Made by a program: the position numbers and the translations under genes
Source: Azolla caroliniana
Taxonomy: Eukaryota; Polypodiophyta
Length of the DNA stretch: 64,000 nucleotides
Direction of reading: 5' to 3'
Assembly: GCA_043228905.1 (NCBI GenBank)
Contig: JBHGNT010000010.1
Span: forward strand, 2,542,001-2,606,000
The notes under the pieces: generated by a model
The model's database searches: none
Told to the model about the DNA's origin: nothing
Seen by the model: the letters and a program-made list of their open reading frames with translations, nothing else
Shown: positions 22,341 to 36,171 of the stretch, in pieces
Layout of the letters: the number at the start of each line of letters is the position of its first letter
Numbering within the stretch: the first letter of the stretch is position 1

Positions 22341-25300
22341 TTAGCTGCCATTACTTGGCATGGCAGAACCCCCATCTACATCTGGAACACCTGGTGCACC
22401 ATCTGAGGTGTTCGTAAAATCCTTCTTCTTACCAAATGGATTCTTCGAATACGTAAGAAAGTCAAGCGAAAACAACAATATTGAAAAATTCCTGTAAACT
22501 TGGACAGGATAAAAAAGCGAGGCTCTTTATTTGAATGTTCAATCCATTAGAAACAGAGCAATGCATGACCATGATTTCAATATAACCAGATATAAATAAT
22601 ATCTTTAAAAAAGGATATTGTAACCGCATGCCACCACGGTCCGAACTTGCCAGTATTGCCCCTTGTAAATTATTGTGAACTGTAATAGCACTGTTCACAT
22701 CCTGCAGAGACCCAATCATACACAATCTGTAACATTTGCAGAGGTGGGACTGAAAACTACAAGCCCTACTCAATACTATCGAAATTCAGTTTAAGTTAAA
22801 TACTTACAATAAATTCAATGAAGCATACAGTATTTCTGGCCTGTCTGAGAACCTTCATCTGTTTGAATCCTGGCTGGCTGAAATGGTAGAAAAAAATATT
22901 TGTGAAAATGCCAAGAGTAAATCATATGGACAATTTCAGCTCAAGAATGTTTGGACAACGTCATTTACCCACTGAATATGCCTCTTAGCTCACTTTCATT
23001 TGTAGCCTCTCCCAAGTTGCCAACAAACAAAGTATTACAGGGTGGGTTATCCTTGGTATTCTGTAACATAAGAACAGTAAGGAGTGTTCTCACTTCTTAC
23101 AATCATGCATGAACTCAAACTACCTGAACAGCTGCATATCCAGTTGGAGATACGGTTGACAACATCGTCTGAGCGTGAGGCTGATGTGGGGGCATTGCAT
23201 AACCACCATAAGGATCATATTGTACACTTGTGGGAATGAAACTGCCAACCAAAGCCAGATATTCCTAATGAGTGCACTGACTAATAAGCATTCAGCTAGA
23301 TATTCACACATAGTCCAGGTTACCTTTGCGGAACCCAACTATTTGGAGGTGGCCCACCATATGGAGCTGTAGCTACATAAGATTGAGAATAATCTCCAAC
23401 AGTTCTTAATCTTTTACTCTGATCAAATCCAGGTGATTCAACACCACCCCCTGTAACTCCTAAAAAGGAGAGAAAATAAATATAGTTCATTCATGAATCA
23501 ACAAAATCTTACAAACTGGTTCTCTCTGGATATTCAGGCCATTCAACAATCTGCAGACAATGGATGTAATATAACAGCAACAGGCATATTTATAAAAAAT
23601 TTAAATTCGTATCAATTAGCTTTGACCCTGGTAAAAAAAACAATTTAAGATTTTTTTTCACAAGACATCACCTTAGTGTGATGTATTAAAATAAGAATAG
23701 TTTATAGCATTCAACATTACATCTTCCTAGTGGAACTAGAGAACCAGTATCATGCATGCATCAAACGAAGAACAAATTAGCATATTTTACTTATGAATGG
23801 AAGTAGTCTAAAACATCACGATTAATTAAATATTCGCTATATAATACTGTGCTACCAAAAATAGTAACTCTTACCACGTTTTACATATAAATTTTTTTTT
23901 GCCATCTCTGCTCGTAGAACAGAATTTGTTACTGGATCAAAGACTAGATTCTGCAGAAATAAAGAGCGCAAATGTAATTATTATCATAACAGATACCACA
24001 AACGAGAAAGTAAATCAGCATGTTACTCTGAAGTTTATTACTATATAAAAATATATAATATAATATATACACAAATACACAAGCACACGTTTAAAAGACA
24101 TGAAACCTCCATGCTAGATATGCCATGCATTTGTTATTTCTTGCAAGAAACTAGCTATGGGATTATCCCTATGATTAAGGTAATGGAGCTGTTCATAATT
24201 TAGCACGTAACCATGGCGATTGGACCAATAGCTCTTGTCTAACATTCATGTTAAATGTTGGGAGTGATGTCATGGTCACAATTTTGACTTGTGAGAACCC
24301 CAATAGTAATAAATTATATGTGGATATTTATATCAAGAATCTTCACATTAGTAATGATAAGGTGTTAAAAGGTAGCAATACTGTGACGTCTCATGCTGTA
24401 GTTCATGCAAGAAATGCTGCAAATCATGTTCAGATGAAGAGATTTACTGGCTCACAAACAGAATTTTTCGAAGAAGAAAGCGTCATGAAGAGGGCCCAAC
24501 CTCTACTGTAATTCATAATCACACAAATTAGTGACTCAAATCAGTTTTGTCAATATTCAGAAATTAGGGATTCTGCTGGCTGATCACAAATTAGAGCTTC
24601 TGTTCAACTGTCCTTCATGAATATGAAAAATCAATATTTTCTGACCCCTGGGTTACTGATAAGCAATTAGGGTTTCAGAAATTACAGGGTTTTCTGACCT
24701 GTAGGTTCATGTTTCCCAGTACTTTTGTTGACTGTGTGAACCACTCCATTCTAACATCTATGGGGCTTTGGGACCAATCGGTGTATTGTGTCAAATCTTC
24801 TACACTTTGAAGATCTTCTAGAGCACTCTTTTGATAATCATTCTTTTCGTGAGGGCCAATTATGGGTAACGAGGTGAAAATTGCTGCAGTTGAAGATCAT
24901 TGGGGCCAGTTAAGATTCACTGGTTTAAGCTTTAAAGGGCTGTATTAAATTTGCATCATATCTAAACCACTTAAACCAGTTGGGAAGCTCTGAACGTACA
25001 ATTCTCTAACTTTCAGGTGCTTTCTAAGGACTACATTACAACAAGCTTTTAACAGAAACGAGCTTGTAGAGAAATTACAAATACCTGAAGTGCATCTCGG
25101 GCAGACATTGCCATTGCAGCTGAACTAAAGAGAGCAAATCCCATAGCTTGCTCACCCTTAAAATTCATTTGTGACGCTTCATACCCAGGCCACCATCTGA
25201 GAAGATTCTGAAGCTCCCTTTCCTTAACATCCGCAGGAAATCCAAGAATAAATATCGTTCTCACCTACAAAAGAATGTACAAAGAAGATATATCATCTTG

Positions 25301-27019
25301 CCAAAAGTCAACAAAGACGGTATATATGATCATCAAAGAACATTTGCATACATCCAGGGTTAACTAGAGGTAATGATCATAAATTTATTTACTTAATAAA
25401 GGTGTATACCTAGACTGTTCAAGTGTAATTCTACGTTACTAACCACTTTAAATATATAACCATAATCGCCTGAGTGTTCAACTAAGTCGCCTGGGCATTC
25501 TTCACTATGTGCCATTCTACATCTTCCTATCCTGTATGTTCTATTATATGAAATAGTTCTCCTCCCATATGCTCTTTTACATCTTTCAATCTTTTATTCA
25601 GGATTTAAAGTGTTCACTATGAGTACTACTCTTTTTTAATGTTTAAAAGTTCGAAAGATCTCCACCTTTCTCACCCTGAAATTAAAAACAATCTGTAGAA
25701 TACTCAATTAAAAGAAGAATTTAAATCTCAGGGTTCAAAAGACATAGTGCAAAAATTACTGCCATCATTCAATTTCCATGTCAAAACGAGATCTAATAAT
25801 AAAGTCATCAATCAATGAAATGGATTTTAAAGCAGCAAATAAATATCTACAGGAATTAATTTATCTACCCCGCGAACAGTGCTGAAATAAAACTCGAAAT
25901 GGCATGTCCATACATAGCCATTGCCAACAATGTTTGTAACACAATAAAGATGAGATCTAATTAAACAGTCAATGGAAACAAATTCATACATTTTGTGATA
26001 CTATACACTAGGATACTGCTGTTACTTCTCCAAAGAAATGACAGGAGTTCTTGGATGCCATTGGCTAAATCTAAAAATAATATTTTACAGATGCTACGGA
26101 CAAACCCTTGTAATGGATATCGAGGTTAAATACCAGCAAATAGAAATTATCAATGTCACCAAAACGTTCTTTTGATGGTTAAAAGCATGTGATCACGGGG
26201 CTTTAGTTGTACTATTATAAGAAGGGAAAAACTGTGAAATACCCAAGTTTTTCTTTATTCCGCCACAAAATGCCCTTTGTTAACCTCTCAATGAGCAAGC
26301 GTAAGCGCCATTTAAGCAGTTATGTTGAGTCATTATTTCCTTTCTCTCTTTCGGGGGTTGAAAAGGGCATACAGTGGGAAAATAGCCAAAAATCAGGGGC
26401 AATGGCATGTCAGAGTCTTCCCCTTATTCTATTTTAATTTCCAACCTCGTCATCTCAAGAGATGATTTGAAAACCTTTTATTTGCTCACTTAAAATTGAG
26501 TTTCTCCCTTGTTGCAATTTTACTTTCCAGCCTCATCTTGAAAACCTCTTTTCTTGTAGAATAAAGATTCAGATGTATCTGTGCGTAAACGGCTAGATCC
26601 AGATCCACTTTATGATGCTTCATCACAGAATCCATGACTAAAAAAGTCATAATCTTTATTATCATGCGCAGAACCTTACAGATAGATGTAAGTTCTGATT
26701 GCGCAATAAACATGAAGAAAGAGAGATGTAATTTTCCAGGGAAGAAAAATCTTCAGAGAGAACAAGGGAAGGGATGACCGATCTTCTTCTCGTCTTAGTC
26801 AAAGTAGGAAAGAAGAATCGGAACTCGAGAGAAAACAGAGAAATGGGAAAGGAACGGGGCAAGAAAGAAAGAACGCGAGACATATTAAGGTCCTTTCTGA
26901 AAACAGGCTGTGAAAACGAAGGAGGGAAGAGAGAAAGGGAGAAGGAATACCTCATCGTTGTCAGAAAGAGGCGGTGGAATGGATGGAGGCCACTGTGTGT
27001 AGTGAGGAGCACCAGCCAT
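22341..27019 (-). CDS. Two-RRM RNA-binding protein (scw1/WHI3/RBPMS-like)
   Basis: Nine exons, listed 5' to 3': 27019-26951, 25264-25085, 23950-23875, 23459-23324, 23241-23124, 23060-22969, 22877-22808, 22701-22619 and 22452-22341. They give 311 residues with all phases closing. RRM1 starts at residue 26 (TIFILGF, RNP2) with AMGFALF as RNP1-like. A proline/glycine/tyrosine-rich linker follows. RRM2 begins at residue 204 (LFVGNL) with NTVCFIEF as RNP1. The end is a conserved RLQYSKNPFGKK and a short tail. This layout is that of plant homologues of fission yeast scw1 / yeast WHI3, which bind mRNA. The exact plant function is unknown to me. The intron before the last exon has U12-type AT-AC ends, and the first intron is about 1.7 kb. 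The ATG at 27019 is preceded by a microsatellite-rich leader. It is convergent with NOP14. Confidence 0.88.
22453..22618 (-). other. U12-type AT-AC intron (166 bp)
   Basis: On the minus strand the intron begins ATATCCTTTT directly after ...CGGTTACA and ends TTTCTTAC before GTATTCGAAG. The ends match the U12-dependent AT-AC consensus (ATATCCTT...AC). A branch-like CGCTTGAC places the presumed A about ten bases from the acceptor. Only this splice restores the conserved RLQYSKNPFGKK reading; no GT-AG choice nearby keeps the frame. Confidence 0.85.
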
Positions 27020-27162
27020 GGCCTCTCGAACAAGAATTCTCCGCGTCCTTCCTTCCTTCCTCTGCGGTTCCTCGGTCTTCTTCTTCTTCTTCTTCTTCAA
27101 GAGTAGGTTTTCATGAATACACAGAGACAGAAAGACAACACAGAGAAATTATTTATCTGCTA

Positions 27163-27366
27163 ATTGCTATGTATTTATGTATTTATGTATTTATGTATTT
27201 ATGTACATATTTATGTATTTATGTACATATTTATGTATTTATGTACATATTTATGTATTTATGTACATATTTATGTATTTATGTACATATTTATGTATTT
27301 ATGTATTTTATGTATTTATGTATTTATGTATTTATGTATTTATGTACATATTTATGTATTTATTAA
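27163..27366 (+). repeat. TATTTATG / TACATATTTATG microsatellite array
   Basis: About 200 bp of alternating TATTTATG and TACATATTTATG units, about 145 bp upstream of the RRM gene's ATG (which reads leftward). Open frames here (MYLCIYVF type) are products of the repeat. Confidence 0.9.
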
Positions 27367-27649
27367 ATACAATTACTTACCAATGCATATTGGTTAGAAA
27401 TGTTTGAGGGAGAAAAACACGAACTCTCGCCAACCGAACAATAGCCTCTGCACATGCATTTGAGGTAACGAAACACATTCGGTGGTCCTTAGTGAGCTTC
27501 TGCTGACACGGGTTAGAAAGACCTACCAAGAGAGTGTTGGATATATTGCATCATTAAAATTCAATCGTCCCATGATTGATGGCTCTCTAAAGACTCTCGT
27601 ACAAAAGAGCATCTTAGTGTTGCAAAGCATTAGTGTTGTCTTACCACGA

Positions 27650-27880
27650 GTCATTCCATTCGATTGCTCTGATTATGTCCTAATTGTAGTTGACCCAACA
27701 TTGTTGGAGGATTGAAAGCATGCTCTACTTACTCTTGTGAGTTCTATTCTTTATATTGTCCCCTTATAGGAGTCATTCCATATCAACCATTATGATATGG
27801 TTGAAGCGTCGTTGACCCAACATTGCTAGAGGATTGAAAGCATGCTACTCTTGCAAGTTTGCTTTATATTCCCCCCATAT
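27650..27880 (+). repeat. About 120-bp diverged tandem duplication
   Basis: GTCATTCCAT..., GTTGACCCAACATTG.T and GAGGATTGAAAGCATGCT recur in the same order at about 27652-27725 and 27773-27845. No coding value is evident. Confidence 0.65.
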
Positions 27881-30800
27881 TTCTCTTGTTGTAGTTACCA
27901 TTCCATATATTTCTCACGTTATGCTCCTTTTCCACAGAAACACATGACGACCAAATATAGCATGTGTAAATGAGAATTGGAGGTGAAGCGACCAATATGA
28001 TTGCCCAAATAACATATATTTATTGCTTTATGTCATAGTTAACCAAGAGCATTCTCTCAAGGTCATCATATGTAACATCTCTGAAAATGGGAGAGTTTTC
28101 TTGTCTTTTTCCTTCATTGTGATCAACAAAAAAACTTGTGTTTTCTTTTATTTCCTCAATTCTCACTATATTTTTATTATTTTCCCAAATGTACTCGCTT
28201 GTCAACCCCATGTGAAACAAATGTATATATATTTGGTTAGTTTAGCCCACTTTTCTCCCTTTTAGATGCGGGTGAAGTAAACAATTGAACATTTCAAGAA
28301 ATAAACAAAAACTTAAAGCGAGTTATCTCTTTTATGTTTTATAATATGTTAAAGTATTGTCCATTATGAGTATATGTTCATGCCTAGTGATGATTATTAT
28401 TGTAATTAGATTTCTTTTCCATGAATAGAGAAGAGAATTCTCACAATCTATCCCATCATTTGCATCGATAATCTACATGAGCTTCGAAAGTTTTCATTGA
28501 TAAGGTTAATTCAATGTTTTTCTACAACACGTGAGAGAGGCTTTCAACTGGCTAAATCTATTAAAGAAAAAGTTTAGAATCTGGATAAAATACAATGTCA
28601 ATAGATGCATTGATACAAATATCTATTGAAGGACCTAAATTAGAAGAGTGTGACTTCAACGCCAATATTTTGATCTACAATAGATAAGTTGCAAATTGAT
28701 AGTCGAGAAGATTGTTGGTTATAATTTTTGTATTTTCTTTACAAATGTGGTTTTCTAGATGGGTGGCTATTTATCTTATGGTGGGCCAAAAAAAATTCTG
28801 GAATTAAGAAACTCATACTTTGAAAGAACTAGGAAGGTAGAGATAGATTCCAAAGCAATATTTTGGAATCTTCCCATGTAATGACTCGTTATTCTCTCTG
28901 CCAAGAGAATTAGCTATAAATATTCTCTGATTTGGAATGATGTTTCAATATGGTTGTGATCAATCTTAGTAAATTTTCCCTAATTTTTAAATTAGTTGTA
29001 AATGTTCATGTTCTCAATATTATACTAATTCTAAACTTTTCCTACAAGTGTTCATGTTCTACAAGTTGGTATCTAACAAATAAAATTGTAATTCTTTTAT
29101 TCATTTGGAATCTGGATGATATGAACAATCATATGGAAATGGTTGGTTAAAATTTGAAAATCCGGTTAGAATAATGAGAAGTATAAAATTTTCCAGCAGG
29201 GATCAAAAAGTTTGTGCAACATTGATTAACATCATTATTGAAGGGGCAATGCTGTCATTTCACTCTTTGTATTATGGAACATGAAAAAATGTCAAATGAA
29301 AATGATTAAATTTAGTAATCAAGATTCAACATCAATTTGTGTTGACCAAAAAATCAATCATTGAGCTGCAACTTAATGCCTTAAATAGTTTTGTTTTTGC
29401 TCCAAATTGGAAGCGAGTTGGTCTGGGTTTTACTTCATTTGGGTGGTTAAGAAAGATCAGTTTGAAATATCATCACTCAACAATTTGTAATTTATCAAGA
29501 GTAAAACCACAACCTAAATGGCTCAAACTGCAATTCTGTGTTGTTGGGACCATTTTTATAGGATAACTCTTAACACCTGTTTTTCTCATTTTCTAAACAA
29601 TTTGTAACACTTATCTAGTCCAATTCTAAATGGTTTATGTTTCTGAATCTCTTAAACTGTTCACAGTTTGGGCGGGTTAGGGTTTCAAATTTGTAAGCAA
29701 TGTGGTTTGAGACTCCCAATTCCCAAACCAAATTGAATTGTTGCTGACTGATGTTTAATCCATTTTTCTTAAGACAACATTCATTGCCCATGAAGTTTTC
29801 TTAACAAGATTGAATCCACACACTTAGTTGTCAAATGCATGTGTCTTTATTGAGAATCCCATTATTGTAACTTGTGAATCAAAGCACACCGGCAATGATT
29901 CCACATTGTGCCTTATCAATTTATTCCTAATGATTTTCCTACAGCCATAATCTTTGGAATACATTTACCCTTGCAATGAACTAGCCTACAATTGTTCTAT
30001 TATTGATTCCTTTTCATATATCAAATAATAGGAAACTTTTCATCTTCCCTTTAATTGAAAGATCAAAGTTCAATTGGCACTTAAGCTTAGAAGACAGCTT
30101 CCTCCAAATTATTTACTTGACACTTTCTGTTAGTCCTAGGCTAGCTCAATGCCTTTCTTTCTATAGTTAATGTCTTTCTAGGATTTAGATTAAGATAAAA
30201 TGACCTCAAATAAGCTTGCCTAGTATACTATAGCATTACTGACCAAAGAACTCTTTTCAGTGAAAAACTACTTAATTGAATTTCTTACTAATGCTAGGTG
30301 TCTTTAATCTCTATATACTGCATCAGATGCATCTGGTTGTCACATTGAGAATTCCATCAAATTCAACAACTGCTGCCATGTTTGGTTTTATGTTACAGTA
30401 ACTGAAATGACAAAATATTTCAACTAGCTTACAAGCTAAAGAGATCTGGTGAAGTAGAATATTTCCATCTCAAAACAAAATATTGAGATTGGCCTTCAGC
30501 TTTACCACTCCAATTTTCTAGATTGTACCTCCTCATGAGTGTATATGTAGAGTCTAACGGTTGAAAAATATGTGCTCATAGCATAAAGAAACCCATTATA
30601 AAGGTTGTTTTTCTTCTGAGGGTGTGGAACTTTCACATAATTTTTTATTTTTTCAAGAAACTGGCCAATTCACAAAAGAAACCAAAGAAAGAATCACCAG
30701 GTAGCATTAAGTAAAAAAACAGCACCATTGCATGTTTCTGGCACATATGCAACTTTTCACGTCTTCCAAAGCTTTAGGCTTTCCATTTTCATTTCTTTCT

Positions 30801-32165
30801 AAAACCAAATGAGTCGAAGGAAAAATATCTAGAAAAGGAACTGCATATTTATTTGGGGTGCACTGAATACTTATAGCTTAGTTAACCTCAACTTGACCTT
30901 TGTTGAGAAGTTGAGATTGATGTACTATAGACTTTTCAAGTTATCTTGTTTCTCTTGTCTTGCAGCTTTTCGCGCATGTAATAAAGTTTGTTTCTTCGGA
31001 CTCTTCTATGCTCGAGCACCTTCATCTCTTTGATGTTTGGCGAGTATCTGAAATATGCAAAAAAAATATCTTAGCTTATTTTCCCTCATTCTGCAAGACC
31101 ATTAATTCGCTCTTGATTGATAAGAACCAACAACAAATCAAAAGAATAAGAGTGAGGTGATCCATGAGGACAAAGAGTAATATCTATATTCTGATGATAA
31201 TAAGCAGTACTAGGTTTCTATTCCGCTTACATCTTTCTGATTCCATGCCTCAAGAACATGGAAAGACCATGGTTGGATTGGCTGAAGGCCGAATCCTCTA
31301 AATAGCCTGAATTTTTTGGTGAAGCTCATCAAAATTTTCCAATGGAAATCCAAGTAGTGGATAGTCAAAATGTAAAATCAAAGAAGTATGATCAATCATT
31401 GCTGAAGTGAAAAGCAACAGTGTTTCTGAAAAACACAATTTTCTTCAAGAGACTAGGTAGATTAATTTTCGTGAACGACTAGTTATCATTATCCCAAGGA
31501 TTAGGGCAATTGGATGTATTTAGTATATTCATCAGTAGACCGTAGAACCATTACACCAGTGTATGATGGAGGTTCATTTACTTTAAACGATTTGTGTCAT
31601 AGATTATATTTTTGGTCTCATTGATCATATTTGACCTCCAAAGACAATAATAAAACCTCTTCTTTTTTTAACAAATGTATGTTTACATTAAAACATTGCG
31701 ATGATACAAAAAACCCCAGTTATCCTTACTACAAGGGTAAGAATCTTATGGCAGAGTAAAACATGTAAAGTTTTTCTCTACTTGATATACCATCAAATAA
31801 TCAATCTCTTCATGGTTTATCTATGGTCAATTTTGAAATAGGAACCACAAGCATAGGCCTAGCAACTACTAATCGCCACATTTCGTCATATCTAGGAGGT
31901 ATACGAAACCTGGTGGACTCTGTGCTAAAGGCTCTTTCTGCCAGCATGATTCTAAAACAGCATTTTCCATAGATACCAAGTCAAGCCTTGGCATATGATT
32001 GTGCTCAGACTTTGACATTTTCCTTTCCATCCAAATGTTATAGCTGTGAGGATGCAAGCACCTATGTCAATAGAGAGTTTGTACCTTTTCTACACTCAAG
32101 CAATTGCCACATGACCAATTGTAAATTCCATCGTCAAGGACACATTAAGTGTGAATCAGTCACGA

Positions 32166-32960
32166 TCAAAGATTGACATATTCGCATTCGAATGCGAATG
32201 AATATGTATACAAATGCATGGTCAAGTATTTGTTTAAAAAAAAAAGAGTACATGAACTCCTTCCTTTTTAGTTTCCTAGGACATAGAAAAGGGGACTTAA
32301 CAATAAAAAGGGGACAATAAAAGAGGGACTTGACACTAATAAATTTTTAGAGTAAATGTAAAAGTATTCATTTTATTTTTAATAAATAAATAAAATAAAA
32401 TAAAGGTTCATTAATTCCTCACTTTTTGTTCTCCCAAAATTTATGGATATTTTTATTTGACATTAAAAATGGGACTTCACACTAATCATATCTCTATAAT
32501 AAATATAGAAATATTAGTATTTTTAATAAATTAATTAAATTAAATAAAGGTTCATAAACTCCCCTTTTTTTACTTGACACTATAAAGGAGAGTTAATACT
32601 AATTATATTTTATAATCTACTAATGAATGATTGTTCTTTTTTTAGTTAATTTATTTTTTATATTTTTATATACTGCAAAACGAATGGTTTTTTTAATAAA
32701 TTAATAAATTAATAAAATTAATAAAATTAAATAAAGGTTCATAAACTCCCCCCTTTTTTATTTGACACTATAAAGGAGAGTTAATACTAATCATATTTTT
32801 ATAATCTACTAATGAATGATTGTTCTTTTTTATTTAAGTTTTTTAATTAAAAAAATTAATTAATCATTTTTTTGTATATTTATATAATGCAAAACGAATG
32901 TTTTTATAATATTCTTGGGGCCATTTCGTATTCTCGAATATTGTGAATATCGTGCATGGA
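32166..32960. repeat. AT-rich block with internal duplications and an edge palindrome
   Basis: At 32178-32207 there is a near-perfect palindrome (ATTCGCATTCGAATGCGAAT). Further in, a unit GGTTCATAAACTCCCC, followed by GACACTATAAAGGAGAG and CTACTAATGAATGATTG, occurs at about 32551 and 32736. Weaker relatives lie at 32330 and 32404. It may be a decayed MITE or satellite-like element, but no clear terminal repeats or target duplication were found. Confidence 0.5.
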
Positions 32961-33559
32961 GAATATCATGCATTGTCAATCTATGGTTATGATTAACATC
33001 ATACCACCAAGAAGCCACAATAATTGTTTTCCCCTAGCATAGACTAACGTTCTCCAGAAAAAACAAGAGGTTGAGTTTCCATACACATACCTTTAAGAGG
33101 ATAAATCTTCGAGCAATCATTTGATTCTCCAAATTTTAACAGAGATGCTCCCCCTAAGTGCTTTGGGGTACTAATATGGTTCCATTGAAACCACTTGAGA
33201 GCATTATGCAGTAGTCATGTCTAGGTGAAGTATCCCTCTTGGGAGACTATAACACCGGGTTGCAAAATAGACAATGTGACTCATATCACTTGGAAAACCT
33301 AGTGATGACCGAGAGATCTAAAATAGTATTGGGAAAGAGGATTCGGAAACTTGTAAGAGGACCCAAAGATGATGCACAACTTTTCATGGAGGATCATTTC
33401 ATCACGAAATTTTCAATAAGGCTTTCAGCTCCGTTGAGATGCCTTTGATGTCTTATCAGCATTATTCCTCAAAGATACAGTTAATATCTCTCGAGAAAAT
33501 TTCAATCTGCTTCCGAATTTTCCTGGATCCTTTCTTCTCCCTAGTGTTTTACGACAAAG

Positions 33560-33900
33560 CCTTCTTCAACTAGTTTGATCCTATGACAACTATAAATCGT
33601 ACATCACCTTCGGTCAGTTTCCCTATCTCTCAAATAGACTTGTTAGATGAATAGTCGTAGAACCTTCTACCGTTACTTACCTCCGCTTTGTTGCAGATTT
33701 AATTTGGTCCATAGTGTTAAGAACTTATTCAACTAGTCTGATCCTCGGACAACTATTGACAACTGTGTGTTCCCTTTAATTATTTTTGCTATTTCTGAAA
33801 TAGGGTCAGTTATAATGACGAGCTGTAGAAGCGGCTAGTATTACTACACATGCTTAGTTACAGCTTTAATATGGTTCTATAGTGTTAAGCACTTTCTATG
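33560..33900 (+). repeat. About 170-bp diverged tandem duplication
   Basis: ACTAGTTTGATCCTATGACAAC...GTCCATAGTGTTAAG.AC is repeated as ACTAGTCTGATCCTCGGACAAC...GTTCTATAGTGTTAAGCAC. No coding potential was seen. Confidence 0.65.
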
Positions 33901-34777
33901 CAGCTGCACACATACAAAAAAGCAAATAAATTCATCCCAATATAAAGTAAAACATAATGTAATGACTTTGTGTCGAACACACTCAGAACACCTGTAACAA
34001 GACAAGGGGTTAACTTTTTTTTTTGGACGGCTCATTTTGTTAGGTAGTTTCAATACAGATCCATGAGATTAGGCCCTTATGGGTATCTTTGTATGTTTTT
34101 ATTCATATAAACACAACATACTCTCTTGCTCTTCTTACACTTGAAAAAAGCTAGGTAGATAAAGAAGAACACAAGAAACAGAAGAATCACGAAGGTCAGT
34201 TTGTTAGAAATGTCCAGTTGATACATAAAGAACTGAAGATCCAGACTGAAAACGGTGTAAATGCCTAGAACAGCTGCAAACACTGAGATCTACTAGAAAG
34301 AACTTGGACAACATGAAGAAGATTTTGTTTCCATGGCTATCTTCATAAAACTGTGATTTTGTTGCAACTCTTGCATGTTGTGCAAAGCTACAGATATACA
34401 GCTTGATAATTTACATTAAAAATTCTACATTCATTGTATCTCGATATCCATACCTTGATTTTATGTTGATTCTTGTATGTGACTAAGATTCTCAAATGAA
34501 TGGGAATTCCTTATGGAATACAGAATTCAAGAGAATGGAAGCCTGATTTTGTGGGACACCGCATTATATTGTGAGATTCATATGAACAAAAATCTATTAT
34601 TAGCACAAGGATAAAATTTTCTGATATTTCTGTACCTGGTCTAAACATGCTAAATAAGGTAATCACACTATTTTTGTCTACTATTGACTCAGCCCACTAT
34701 ATAAACTTCTGCCCTACGTTGTAGAAAACTACAATATATTAATTAGCACATTGTTATGAAAAAGGTATGATTCTTAC

Positions 34778-36135
34778 AATGGAAATAGCAGTTCCACACC
34801 AACTCCTGCCAAAAACCTTCGAATTCGAAAAGTAGATTGCAGACCACTCCTTCTTATAGCCATGACGATTCCTCGGAATGAAGAAACTCTGCGCTTGTTA
34901 TCCGGAACCTCCTATAGGGAAAGGGATCATCAAAGTACATGAAATATTCATGGAAGAAAAACATCATCATAGTGACAGCAAAAACAAAGCAAAAACCTTA
35001 CCACTCTAAGTTGCACTACATCACCAGGCCTAAGTTCTGGAATAGGTCTTTGGGCCTTTGCTTCTGTTACAGATTCCTTGTCTAGAATCTATGAGAAAAA
35101 CATATAATCATTAGCAAAGCATGTCAATCAGTGTTTGGAAAACGTTTCCTCACTAATTGGATGAGTGAAACGACAGGAACTTATGGGAAGATGTCACATT
35201 TCTATAGGAGAGATTGTTTCCATTATAAGTATGTTTCCAATCAGAAAGATCAAAATTTTCACTCGTGTTTTAATGAATGATACTATGTAAAAGCATGAAA
35301 ACAACAAATTTACACAATTTTCTCTGTACTTTATAAAACTTCCTGGCCTGCAAGTTCAGAAAAATAACCCGTTTATCAGTCAATGATGGGAAACTATGGG
35401 AAAGATAGGAAACCGATATCTACAAATTAACAGAATTCTAGCATGATTAAATATAGTTCTATCAGATTTTGATCACTTAGATATAACTCAACCGGCTTTT
35501 TTGCTAATGATGGGAGTTTATATATACATCCACAGATTCTCTTCTGCTTATAGATACTTCCAACCAGAAAACTTAGGAAGATAGTTTCATAGAATTACCA
35601 ATTATATATTCATAAGGATTTTTAGAAGAAATTTTATATATTTCCATTAAATATTTGTTCCTGTTTTATCGTAAGCCTTTCCACATCATGACGAACAAAG
35701 ACTGCTTCGGAGGATTTCCCTTTACGCATATATAGCAGTTTCAAATACATTTGTTGTATTTCTATCAGATATTTGCTCCTTTTTTATTTTATTGTAAGCC
35801 TTTCCACGTCGTCATGAACAAAGATATATTCGGAGAACTTCCCCGTACACATTTACAACAGTTTTGCAAACAGTTAATGTATTTCCATCAGATATTTGTT
35901 CCCTTTAATAATCATCTCCACATCATGACGAGAGACATCTAGTTTAAAAACCTACCTGCATTATATGAGCAGCTGTTTTTGTAAGTTTCTTGGTCTTCAA
36001 ATAGGAAGGCCTTTCCAACGTAGGCGAAGTTTCGGCCACAGTCTGCATACTACATGAAGGAGGAAGAAAGCTTTGCATTTTCTTCATGGAGAAGCTTCGG
36101 CGAAGGCTGTTTTCTTCGCATTTCGATGCCTACGA

Positions 36136-36171
<36 letters not shown>

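Larger units (their letters stand above)
27400..34777. other. Long gene-poor region
   Basis: No frame gives a recognisable protein. The longest open stretches are 60-80 codons and AT-rich. Visible structure includes a local duplication at 27650-27880, an AT-rich repeat block at 32166-32960 and a duplicated block at 33560-33900 (separate entries). The 3' end of the L19 gene may lie here, but its last exon could not be found. Confidence 0.55.

Noticed and set aside
22453-22710. Alternative GT-AG splice (donor at GCG|GTTACA)
   Set aside because: It breaks the frame of the conserved RRM end, while the AT-AC choice keeps it.
26974-27407. Open frames rich in MYLCIYVF
   Set aside because: Pure product of the TATTTATG microsatellite.
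28432-28580. Possible hAT transposase fragment
   Set aside because: The translation loosely recalls a C-terminal hAT segment, but the match is too short and weak to support.
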